Position numbers and translations under genes: made by a program. From positions 17,955,001 through 18,019,000 of the forward strand of contig CM076153.1 of the NCBI GenBank assembly GCA_038025085.1: DNA of 64,000 nt, in the 5' to 3' direction. How positions within the stretch are numbered: the first letter of the stretch is position 1; each line of letters starts with the position of its first letter. The stretch comes from Tetragonia tetragonoides. Lineage: Eukaryota; Streptophyta; Magnoliopsida; Caryophyllales; Aizoaceae. Below, in pieces: positions 34,541-44,748 of this stretch. Below the pieces are notes generated by a model, which was not told the DNA's origin, searched no databases, and saw only the letters and a list, made by a program, of their open reading frames with translations.

Positions 34541-35133
34541 TTTTTTTTTTTGAGAGGAGAATAGGAAATTTTCATTAATAGAAAAACGATACGGCATCTA
34601 CAATCAAAATAATCCTAGAATACACTAAATCAACAATCAATAACAACACAATTTTTGCTAACAAGACAATTGACCAGGACACCTCGGTGCGACTCCCAAC
34701 ATGCATAGTAACCATGTGCTTCCTTTGATGTATCTTCATCTTTGACGGAAGTGGAGATTTTCACCGCGAGCAAAGCAATCACTTGCCTACAAAACTCTGT
34801 TTGATACCATCGGTTGTATGTATTTCCGGTCCCCAAATTCATATTGAATCTATAAAATTGATATCGCACCATAGGCGAAAAGAGAATCCTACGAAGAGGA
34901 AGAAATGAAAATACCAATGAACTCCACAAAGGGAGAGAAATTTATTCCACCTAAAGCGAAAAAGAGTAGAAATTATAGTCAAACTAGATGAAGAACATCA
35001 AATACAGGCCGGAAATGACCTAAATTGGTTCTCCCGGCCTGAAACTATAATGAAAGATGAGAAGAGGCAAAAGAGAAAAGTTAGGGTTTTGAGATGAGAG
35101 AAAAATGAGACACAACTTGTTTTTTAATTCTCT
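34541..35133 (-). mobile_element. LINE-mobilised retroposon with poly(A) and 14-bp target duplication
   Basis: Flanked by exact GAAAGCTTGTTATT at 34527-34540 and 35134-35147; the poly(A) tail shows as T at 34541-34551. The older paralogous block (43455-43470) has the empty site. The minus-strand sequence begins mRNA-like (CAAAACCCTAAC) and has a 99-codon frame (34929-34630) with no recognised homology. It ends in GATGCCGTATCG...TTAATGAAAATTTCC, a tail related to the one at 41271. The second copy is 55016-55606. Confidence 0.85.
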
Positions 35134-35736
35134 GAAAGCTTGTTATTGGATTGCACCAAAAAAAAAAACAAGTTGTTATTGAAGATGAAATACGAAATTA
35201 TTTTGACAAACTAATTAATAATTGAGAGTTGAAAAATTAAACTAGTTTAAAATTGAAAATGTAATTAAAATAAAAGTTGGTTAAAGTTTGCCAAAACATA
35301 CACTAAAATTGCAAAATTAAGTTGTTCACAATATCTACAGAGATATAGGCCAAATGATGAATTTGTTAACCTAGTGATCATGATAACTCGTAATATTGAG
35401 TTCTCTGTATATTTAGGTCTTAATCCGATGTATGTTTATGAATTGTTGACTTTTACATTGTCATAGACTAAGGAAAAGTTAAATAGTATTAAGACAATAA
35501 ATTTGTTTTTACTAATGAGTGGTGGTCTACTGTCACATATCTTTTAGTTTTGCATGAATAAGTCTCATTCTAGTTAGGAGTAATTTTTTTCTCTAAAGAA
35601 ATACCTATATATATCTAACGAGCTAAATGGGTATCGAAACTGCTATGACCAATTCTCAATGTCAATTTATTTAGTTGGCCCCTACGCATCTTAATAGAAA
35701 TATTGACATGCAAAATCTTTTGATGTTTTTATTTTA

Positions 35737-37721
35737 CAGTTGGTCTTTTAAAAGGCCGCCCTATGGTATAGGGCGGGACGCACCAAGGCACGCACAACGC
35801 TAGGCACGCGCAGATTGCGCTTTTTTTTTTTTTCTTGTTTTGTTTTGTTTCCCGTTTATATATTGTTAGTGTCCTTAACTGATACAAAAGGTTACTTTGC
35901 CAAGTTGGTTGGGATAAATGTCGTGGGAGGCTCCACCCGAGTTCAACTCTGTGCTGGCACATCTTTATTTTTTCTTTTCTCCCCTTCTGGGTTACATGAG
36001 ATTAGTTACTATTGTTTTGAAATTATTTTTATTTTCTTTATCTTTCTTTTCCATTTTCCATAAAGTATATATTGTATTTTTATCAATTGACCAAGATTAA
36101 CTAACACTGCTTTCTCCTTAAACTAACACTAAAGATTAATAATCTAATACTGGAGTTTTAAAAACTCAAATTGCCTAGCAATAAACGAATAATGCTTTTT
36201 CAATGAACTAACACTAGAGATCGATAATCTGACATTAGAGATCAATAATCTGACACTTGAGTTTTATGGAGTCAAATTGCATCTCAACAAATTATTAAAT
36301 CATGACATAAATTAACTAACATTGTTTTTCTCATTAAACTAGGATTACGTATCAATAATTTGACATTGAAATTTTAAAAAGTCAAATTGCATCTCAACTA
36401 ATTAAAACAAGCCTTAAATTAACAAATACAACTTTTCTCAATGACCAAACACTACAAAATCAATAATCTGACACTGGAACTTTATGAACTCAAATAGTTC
36501 CCCATAAACTAACACATGCCTTAAATTAATTAACACTGGTTTTCAATAAACTAACACTAGAAATCAATAATCTGACGCTGAAGTTTTAGCACCAAAAAAA
36601 ATAAATAAATAAAGTCAAATTGCATCTCAACAACTTAAAACACGCCTTAAATTAACTAACACTTATTTGCTAATGAACTAACACTACATATCAATAATCT
36701 GACATTGAAAATTTAAAAAGTCAAATTGCATCTCAACAAATGTAAACATGCCTTAAATTAACTAACACTATTTTCTCAATGATCAAACACTACAAATCGA
36801 TAATATGTCACTGGAGTTCTATAAAGTCAAGTTGCTTCTCAATAAACTAATTAACACATGCCTTCACTTAACTAACAATGCTTTCTCAATAAACTAATAC
36901 TAGAAACTAATAATCTGACACTGGAGTTTTATAAAGTCAAATTGCATCTCAACAAATTTAAACATGTCTCAAATTAATTAACACTGCTTTCTCAATGAAC
37001 TAACACTACAGATCGATAATCCAACACTAGAGTTTTAAGAAGTCAAATTGCTTCTCAACAAACTAACACATGCATTTACACCTAAAAAAAAAAAGCTAAC
37101 ACATGCATTAAATATAATATGACAGTGGAGTTTTTATGACAGTGCTTTCACTGAAGCAATTATAAACTTATACGAAAATAAATTCGGATGCACTTCTCAT
37201 ACCATTTGATGACAAAGAGAAGTTACTGTCAAACATCTTATGATACAAATGGACTCAAACAACCTCAAAAGACCATATATCCTTGCGCCAAACGACTAGC
37301 TTTTTTCATTTTTAAATATTTTTTTATTTTACTTTCATTTGTTAACTCACAAATTTCATTGAGTTCACGAGTACATGACGAGATCGATGAGTCGATAGAT
37401 GACAATGTTGACGACTTGACCAGCGAGATCGATGACGATGATTAGATCGATGGCGATGATGGAGCTGGTGGTAACACGAAGCACGATGACGATGACGATA
37501 ACGATGGGGTTGATAGCGGTGTTGGCGGTGAATCGGTGATGGCAGTGATCGAATATAAAGAGGAGAAACAGAGTTAGGAGAAAGAGAGAGAGGATGACAT
37601 GAGGTTGGTAGTGACTAATGAGTACGCGTGCTATTGCTGAAATATATTGGGCCCTATACAAGTGAAATGTGCGCGTGGCACTCGCCCTATCCGAAAAGGC
37701 GGCCTCTTTTAAGTTTTTGTG
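35737..37721. mobile_element. Mutator-like element (non-autonomous), first unit
   Basis: 1,985 bp with an exact 9-bp flank TTTATTTTA at 35728-35736 and 37722-37730. The inverted GC-rich ends share TTAAAAGGCCGCC and ATAGGGCG blocks over about 50 bp. A 9-bp duplication is the Mutator signature. Inside are a 107-bp tandem array (36090-37075) and a GAT-rich stretch (37425-37545). No transposase is seen. Confidence 0.85.
36090..37075. repeat. about 107-bp tandem repeat array inside the Mutator-like element
   Basis: Eight to nine diverged copies marked by AATCTGACACTGGAGTTTTA, then GTCAAATTGCATCTCAACAA, then TTAAATTAACTAACACT. Starts recur near 36248, 36358, 36462, 36559, 36694, 36801, 36911 and 37017. 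The second unit keeps a shorter array at 56560-57436. Confidence 0.9.
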
Positions 37722-37730
37722 TTTATTTTA

Positions 37731-38414
37731 TGGATGCGAAGAGAATCGGGAAAAGAGAATGATAGGCGGACAGGAAGGAAAAGTGTAATATGTGTAATAT
37801 TTCAACCTATTTGTCATTTTCCCTTTCCCCCATTATCCCCAACTTTAGGCGGAGGGGTAATTAAGGGAAATTCCCCCCGGCCCCATTCACTTTATTTCCC
37901 TCTCATTTCCTTTCCCTTACTTTTTAACTACCAAATCTGTCCTAAATCTTAATTATCACTTGAGTTGATTATTTATGAGTTTGGGGTGTATATGGGTGAG
38001 GTCTAGAATGAAATTTTGTCATTATGATCGAAAATTTGTTTCCATTATGTATTTGACATACTAAACTGTACTGGTCTGGTTTGTCTGCGGGCTAACAAAC
38101 TTTTTTTTTTTCTTTTAATAATCAAATTTCATATATTTTTGTTTGGGCTACAACAACATTTACACGTACAAAAATGCAATTATGCATTTATTTTTATTAT
38201 AAAGAATAAGCCTAGATTTTATTCATCCACTAAGAAGGAAAATGGTAAACAGGGTAAAAGCGCAAAGCATAAATACAAGTATACAACCCTCACTCTTACA
38301 AAAGAGAGGTAGCTATCCAAGAGAACTAGTTGATCAATTGAAAAGTGAGCTGACCCTGATCATCACCAATACTTTTTCCAAACAATTGAACGCTAACTTC
38401 AAATTAAGTTGAGG
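37731..38414. other. intergenic DNA without a recognised gene
   Basis: Pyrimidine- and C-rich stretch 37815-37925, then AT-rich DNA. It is duplicated at 59529-60213. No coding signal. Confidence 0.5.
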
Positions 38415-39129
38415 CACTGCAAAAAAAACGAAAAACGGCTGAGGATTTTAGCTACGGATTTTTTTCGTAGCTAATTAGGTGTGGATTTTATAAATATGTA
38501 ACTAATAGATACGGAAAAAATTTCGTGGCAAATTAGTTGCGGAATGGAAATTTATTTTTTGGAGCTAAATAGCTGCGGAAATTTAATCATCCATAAATCA
38601 GATAACAAATAAATAATATAATAATTTTAAAAAAATTAGCTGCGAAATTAATTTCTGCAGCTAAAATAACATCGAAATCAATTAATTCCGACGCAATTTT
38701 TACTTTTTAATCATGGGGTGTAATACAGGTTAGTATAATATATGTGCATTACATATTGAGAAGTTGTTTGGTACCTCGCTTGTAAAGAGGTGCCTCATGC
38801 ACGAGTGCGACGTGGGTCCAATTCCTGCACCTCTAGCGTCTAATTCAACTTTTGTCTTTAATTTTTTTTTAAATCTCAGCGACGGAGTCAACTTTTCCCG
38901 TTGCTGATATCAGCTACGGAATCAGCTTTTCCTGTCGCTGGTATCATCGGCGGAAAGGTTTCCGCAACTATTTTTTCTCAGCGTCAAGAAAAATTGCGGG
39001 GAATTTATCCCTCCGCTCGCCCCGTTGTTGCAATTAATTAGCTACGGTTTTGAGTTGTTGGATCCAGTTAGAATCCGCAGCCGTTTTCTCTTCTTTTTTT
39101 TTTTTTTTTTTTTTTTTTCTTTTGTAGTG
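38415..39129. mobile_element. CACTA (En/Spm) non-autonomous element, first unit
   Basis: Starts CACTGCAAAAAAAACG and ends TTTTGTAGTG, i.e. inverted CACT[G/A]CAAAA termini. Both ends continue into AAAACGGCTG[AC]GGATT. The 3-bp flank AGG is exact (38412-38414 and 39130-39132). Subterminal TAGCTACGG and AGCTGCGGAA words recur, as in CACTA elements. It lies just 3' of defensin-like copy 2. Confidence 0.93.
38757..38875 (+). mobile_element. tRNA-like (SINE-type) sequence inside the CACTA element
   Basis: TTTGGTACCTCGCTTGTAAAGAGG resembles a box A, and GTGGGTCCAATTCCTGC a degenerate T-arm/box B; a T-rich tail follows. It could be a SINE head or a tRNA relic. Confidence 0.4.
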
Positions 39130-39414
39130 AGGAGATATAGCATAATTTATTTGAATAGGAACGAATGCAATAATAGTTTTCATAGTAATGGTTCACATGC
39201 AGCTTTATTTTCATTGACAATAATAATTAAACAAAAGTTATCATTACATGCTTACTTTTTAGTAGTAGTAAGCAGTAGCACACACAAATTGGTACACACT
39301 GTATGTCTGTATAGGACAGAATTGAAATCACGATATTACACCATAGTAGCAATTAAAACTATATGCTGCATGCATGCGTGATTGGGTTGTTTGCCATCGA
39401 TCAACATGTATCTA

Positions 39415-40730
39415 TCAATGGCATTCCCCGTAGTAACAGAGACAAGCCTTTTCACCTTTGTACCATTTGCATTCACCGTAGTGAGCTCCCCAAGTGTTCT
39501 TACATTTGTAGTTGCAACGATCGAAACACCCACCCTTGTACACCCATCCACATTTCTGTGCTTCAGCCACTTGGATCTCTGAAAAAAGAGAATATTAATT
39601 AGTTAGTACGTGTCTTAAGAGTTGAGGCTAGGGGTGTAACTAAGCCGAGCTGAGTTCGAGCCAGGTCTGCTCCAAATTCGACTTAGTTTGGCTTAACTCT
39701 GACTCGACTCGGTTTGATTCTACTCGGATTCAAACTCGTCATTATAAACCTTATAAAAAATTAATCAATTTAAAACATTTTTTATTACATTGTATTTGAC
39801 TACAAGCGATCCTTTTGCACCTTATAAAAAAAACCTAAAATAAAAATGAATTTCCGTAAATATTTAATTGTGGGAAAAATCAAGTCGACTGAGTCGTTTG
39901 AGTAGAGCATGCGTGGTAGGCTCGGGCTTGACTCGGAAAGCATTTGCGCCGACTCTAACCTCGATTGGACGAGCTTTGACCGAGCCGAGCCCGAATATTC
40001 ACCAAGTTGGCTCGACTCAGTTGTTACGCCCTTAGCTAGTTGAGGCCACATCCAAGAACATCCACTATATACATTTTTATTTTTTGAAACAAAATACTCA
40101 CTTTAATTTGAGTTTTTAGACGAACAAAAATGATATAAGTGTCCAACTTTGAACAATAATACAGGACAAAAAAATAATTTGATTCATATTATTCGTTGTA
40201 TTCAAATTAAATTAGATTATTGTCATAATATTTTTATTTTCAAATTGCTTGTTACTTATTCGCTCCGTTTTATTATATAAGTCGTTCTACAATTTTTTTT
40301 CCCCATAATATAAGTTATTTTAGAGTTTCAATAAAATATTTTTTATATTTTACATATTTTACCCATTTTACCCTTCTTTCACATTAATTTATTAATTGTT
40401 CACGCCTTCTTCATAAAATCTAAAGTCAAAGGGTATTCTAGTAAAATAAAACAATTTTTGTTAGAATTGAAACTCATTGAATGACTTTCATAATTTTTGT
40501 ACTGCAAAAACCTTAAACGCTCTAAATAATGGAACGGAGGGAGTATATTATACTCTGGGTATATATTTTGAAATGCTACGGAGTATCATTTAAGATCTAT
40601 GTGTTTGCCTAATATGGTAATTTCGAAAATAGCAAGGAAGGGATTTAATTAAGTACTCACCGTTGCTAGCAACAAGGAAGAATATGAGAGAGATAGCAAG
40701 TAAGCTAACAAAGCAAGCAGACTTAGCCAT
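39415..40730 (-). CDS. defensin-like secreted cysteine-rich peptide, copy 2
   Basis: Exon 1 is 40661-40730 and exon 2 is 39415-39578; the 77-codon frame is intact. The signal peptide differs from copy 1 at a few sites (Ser-Ala-Cys-Phe-Val-Ser in place of Ser-Gly-Cys-Phe-Val-Gly). The mature peptide is the same apart from Gln at the predicted first mature position, giving Q-K-C. Splice sites are CAACG|GTGAGTAC and TTTTCAG|AGATCC. The 1,082-bp intron holds a hAT MITE and a Stowaway MITE. The promoter TATAAATA is at 40842-40849. The leader has a GTGAGTTGTGAGTTGT minisatellite (40762-40828). Confidence 0.88.
39629..40038. mobile_element. hAT-type MITE in the intron of defensin-like copy 2
   Basis: Ends TAGGGGTGTAACTAAGC and GTTACGCCCTTAGCTA, exact 8-bp flanks GTTGAGGC (39621-39628 and 40039-40046). 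The interior is made of GAGCCGAGCTCGA-type words. Confidence 0.92.
40259..40543. mobile_element. Stowaway MITE in the intron of defensin-like copy 2
   Basis: Ends TTCGCTCCGTTTTATTATATAAG and inverted CTCCCTCCGTTCCATTATTTAGAG, TA on both sides. It is absent from copy 1's intron, so it is younger than the old duplication. Its second-unit copy is at 62055-62339. Confidence 0.88.
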
Positions 40731-40841
40731 TTTCTTCCTTTCTTAATTGATTGTATATATCGAGTTAGTTTGTCAGTTGTGAGTTGTGAGTTGTGATTGT
40801 GAGTTGTGAGTTGTGAGTTGTAAGTTGTGGAAAGAGCGTAG

Positions 40842-40849
40842 TATTTATA
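40842..40849 (-). promoter_or_regulatory. TATA box of defensin-like copy 2
   Basis: TATAAATA in the same conserved promoter block as copy 1, 112 bp upstream of the ATG. Confidence 0.7.
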
Positions 40850-41270
40850 GACTGATTTCTTGCATAGTTACATGGCAATACATTCATTTAACAAAGAAAT
40901 TTCAATAATTGTACGTAGTAGTAGATGAACAGAAGAATCTGTCAATTAATTGTACGTACGTACGTACGTAGAAATTTAATTAACAGCAAACGATTACTTA
41001 AGCCTGTGACTTGTTCTACCCAGTCGGCACCTGCTCCAAAGCAAATGGGAATAGATAAATAAAAACCAAAGTGGTTGAATTTGATCAATGTATGAGTTGG
41101 GTTTGATTGTTATGAATGGACAAACTGTTTGTTTTAGAGTATTTTATCCCGTTTATGGATTGACCCGATGCATGTGAACAAGATTAGTCCTTTTCCAAAG
41201 TACTCAAGATGAGCCTGTGGTCCATACCAAATAAATAATGTCAAATACACTAGCGTATTTTTCTCTTATT

Positions 41271-41929
41271 TTTTTTTTTTGAAGGAAACAGAATTCATTC
41301 ATTCATAAAAAATCATCCGGCATCTACAATTATGAATATCTCTAAACAAATATAGATCTAACATAACCAAGTATAAATTTAATATCACAAGATGAATATG
41401 ACTCCCACTATCGCTGCTTGAAATCAATGTCTTCATCAGCTTCAGCGATAAGTGAATACCAATCTAAACATCACTGCTAAACATCGACGTCTTGATCAGC
41501 TTCTTCAATAATTGACAATGCCCTGATATAGTAAAAAATACGCTACACAGTAAACGGGAGGCCACCGCCGCCTTTTCCCTACGATCGCAGGTAAGCACGA
41601 AACATGCTGCAACTATTTGGAAGAATAAATCTCCTTGGCATATATAGTAGATTGAACTTGTCTTCGTGACTCATCAAACCGAACCCAAAAACACAAATTC
41701 TACAATCCTCCGACGAATGCGGAGAAACTCCACAATCTGTCATCCAAGGATCGAAGAGTTTATTACTAATCATAAAGAAAAATAAACTAAAAGCGCTAGC
41801 CCAAATCAAAAGTAAAGAAACAACAACGGAGGGGCTAACCATCGACAAATGACGGTAATAGCCCTAAGATGAGTCAAAGAAAATAGAGGCTAGGAATCCT
41901 TGAGAGAGAACGACAATTTTTTTTCTCTC
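41271..41929 (-). mobile_element. second LINE-mobilised retroposon, different body but related tail
   Basis: A T run at 41270-41282 is the reversed poly(A). Flanks TTTCTCTTATT and TTCTCTCTTATT form an imperfect target duplication; the older paralogue has the empty site. A 89-codon minus frame (41848-41579) matches nothing I know. The 3' end (GTAGATGCCGGATGATTTTT...) resembles that of the 34541 retroposon. The second copy is about 63064-63719. Confidence 0.75.
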
Positions 41930-42512
41930 TTATTAATTCTACTTCTCATTGAGACATGGGATTTATCTCGTATTATTTTGACTAGACTTATACATGAGTT
42001 ATATCATATATGTCACACTATTATGGACCCATTCGAGGTAGTTTTTAGTTTTATATTTTGTTTTTTATGAAAATTAACCAATTTTTGAAAATCAATATTT
42101 GATTTTTGATTTGTAATTGCCAATTTCAAAATCTAAGTGGATAACTATGATGATTTTTTTTAGTCCCAAATATTTTTCAATAAGGTAATAATAAATTTTT
42201 AAAATTAAAAACATACAACTCACAAGTAACTTGTACGGACTACGGACCCTTTAGAAGACATGAGGTGATAATATAGAATAATTAGGTTATATGGCAATTA
42301 TACGATGATTTCTATAAGAAAGAGTCAAAAGAGTAATATTACTTCAGCGGCCCTAGAATATTCAAAATCAAATCCATTTTGATTAAAACACCATAGTAAT
42401 AAAGTTATTTTTTTTTTAAAGGGGGACACCATAATAATAAACTAATAGTCCATCTTTCATTATTAGTTATGCAACTAGAAATTTGATTGGAATAAACATT
42501 AATCATAATTTA

Positions 42513-42700
42513 TTAACAACAAGTCTTGTGTGAGACCAACTCACAAAAAATTGGGGTTGTTTTTTTGAAATGTAGGGTTTACTTATGGTGAGCAGTGATC
42601 CCTCTGTTTCATTGAAAAGTGACCCCCGTCTCACCGAAAGTTGCAAAAAGATCTTCTTATGGAAGTTTTTGTGATTTACTACTTATTATTGTGAGAAAGT
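42513..42700. mobile_element. insertion absent from the older paralogue (TGTGAGACC-ended)
   Basis: Compared with 33660-33690 in the other block, about 155-185 extra bases interrupt CATTAATCATAATTTATT. They start near AACAAGTCTTGTGTGAGACC and contain CCCCGTCTCACCGAAAG. Type not established. Confidence 0.5.
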
Positions 42701-43223
42701 GAATATATATGAGATCGTCTCAACATGAGGTCATCTCTATAGCCGAACTTGACATCAGGTTTATTTGAGGTAGCCTCACATTGAGACGGCTTCATATAAG
42801 AATATCTCCTAGATAACCATGACATTTAAAAGTGGGCGGATGATTTTAGGACAGATGGAGTAATTATGACCATAATTGAGATTTTGAGAAATGAATGGGG
42901 TACATGCCGTACATCTAGCAAATTACGAGGTCATAACATGGAAAAATTTAAGGAAACATATAAGACGGAAGCATAGGGGCATACAGTCATGTAATTTGTC
43001 TAATGTGCCTGTTCTAGATGTCATGGAGAGGTAATTTAGAATTTATGTATAGTATATGCTACTTGACAAATTAAAGTCTATTATTGTTACCTAGACTTGT
43101 TCTTACCGTAAAAACAAGTGTTAAATTGTTGTGCCTCTTGGGCATGAGCTAATACGAAGGGTTGAATTGTTCTACCATATTGTTCAACCATGTTAATTTA
43201 TGAGTACTTTCATGCATTGAAAT

Positions 43224-43316
43224 GACACAAAAATTTGTATGAGACGGTTGTATTATAACTTTCGATGAGACGACGGTAACTTTTAAGCTGGTCTCACACA
43301 AGATTTACTCTTGTAA
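43224..43316. mobile_element. about 90-bp foldback insertion absent from the older paralogue
   Basis: AAATTTGTATGAGACGG at one end and the inverted CTGGTCTCACACAAGATTT at the other. The paired block (34375-34395) lacks it. The TGAGAC termini resemble those at 42513. Confidence 0.6.
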
Positions 43317-44025
43317 TAATCTAATTGTTAAACACGTACTACTCTATGTTTGACACAATTAGTTGTTTTAGCAGCCAAAAAGTTGGAAGAGGGTAAAATC
43401 AATTGAAAATTGCTATAAATCCGGTAACAAACTAACTGCATGTTTTCCTAGTTGAAAATGAAAGCTTGTATGGATAGTTTATTAATTTTGTTATTGGAGA
43501 TGAGTTATGAAATTATTTTGACAAACAAATTTATTATAGACAGTTGAAACACTAGTTTAAAATTGAAAATGTAATTAAAATAAAAGTTGGTTAATATTTG
43601 CCAAAACATTCATTAAAATTGCAAAATTAACTTGTTCGCAATATCTACAGATAGACCAAATGATGAAATGTTAACTTAGTGATTACTCGTAATATTGAGC
43701 CCTCTGTATATTTAGGTCTGAATCCTAAGTATGTTTATGAATCGTTGACTTTTACGTTGTCATAGACTAAGTAAAAGTTAAATAGTATTGAGACTATAAA
43801 TTTGTTTTACTAATGAGTAGCAGACATATTCTGATGTAGTAGGGGCATGAATAAGTCTCATTCTTGTTAGGAGTAATTCTTTTTCCTAAAGAAAGACCTG
43901 TATGGTTGTATATCCAACGAGCTATATGGGAATTGAAACTGCTATGGCCAATTCTCAATGTCATTTATTTAGTTGGCTCCCATGCATCTTAGAAATATTG
44001 ACATGCAAAATCTCCTATGTTTTGG

Positions 44026-44748
44026 TGGTACATAGTGTTAGAAATAAGACTACTGTAAAGCGAAATCAAACGAAAGGAAAAACAAGAGCGAATGTGGGCC
44101 TAATGATTTACTGTGGAAATAAATTTATCGTGTTGTGGTAAGATCGAAGACCACTGCGTTAGAAGCGATTTCGTCCGGACTAGTGCAATCAGAACAAGAC
44201 GTCGGCCCCCAAGGTTAGCACAACGCTCCCCAATTTACCGTGCTTTGGTGAGCGATTTGAGTCGTCAATTGGCTGTTAACCCTTCATTAATGAAGCATTG
44301 AAGGTAATTTTGGATGAAGAACTTTTTGGCTTCTTTGCTGTTGTTGTCCTGTTTTGGTTTTTTTTTTTTTTTTTTTTTTTTTTTGAGAAACCGTTCTGAA
44401 TATCGTGTGTAAGTTGTAATAGTCATTGAAGACCTCATTTCCTCCTATTCTTAAGGTAATTTCCTCTCTGTATACAGTACTAATTCTTAATGATGATTGA
44501 CGATATATATCAACCGTTTCTTATTCTCTCAGCTCATTAGAATTTAATTATTAAGTGAATTGGTCAGTTACAATTCGTGGGCCATCAATACACCATAATG
44601 TTAGCCATGGTGAATGAGAGAGATATGCCTATTGTAGTTATTGTATTTTATGTACTTTTAGTGGCTTATAAATAGATATCTTTGGCATTCGGTGAAGTCA
44701 TATCTCCTGGTTGGTTTTCCTATCCCCTCTTGAAATCTTTTTAAGACC
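44026..44748. other. intergenic DNA upstream of the RPA1-like gene
   Basis: It holds a T run (44360-44382) and TATAAATAGATATC at 44666-44679, about 75 bp before the RPA1-like start codon, a plausible TATA box. No coding region is recognised. Confidence 0.5.

Larger units (their letters stand above)
39150..44025 (+). repeat. older paralogous block (second member of an about 4.8-kb duplication)
   Basis: Collinear with 30930-35736 but clearly more diverged than the recent duplicates. Shared landmarks are the defensin-like 3' UTR, both exons, promoter, AT-rich flank and the end at AATATTGACATGCAAAATC. Differences are mainly MITE and retroposon insertions on one side only. Confidence 0.85.

Noticed and set aside
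37365..37661. Frames rich in Ile/Val/Asp over the GAT repeats (also 59163-59459)
   Set aside because: Composition follows the GAT microsatellite; there is no promoter, homology or splicing context.
39336..39551. Alternative minus frame over defensin-like exon 2 (71 codons) and the plus-strand frames over the same exon
   Set aside because: Only the frame joined to exon 1 has a signal peptide and the eight-cysteine pattern; the others are shadows.
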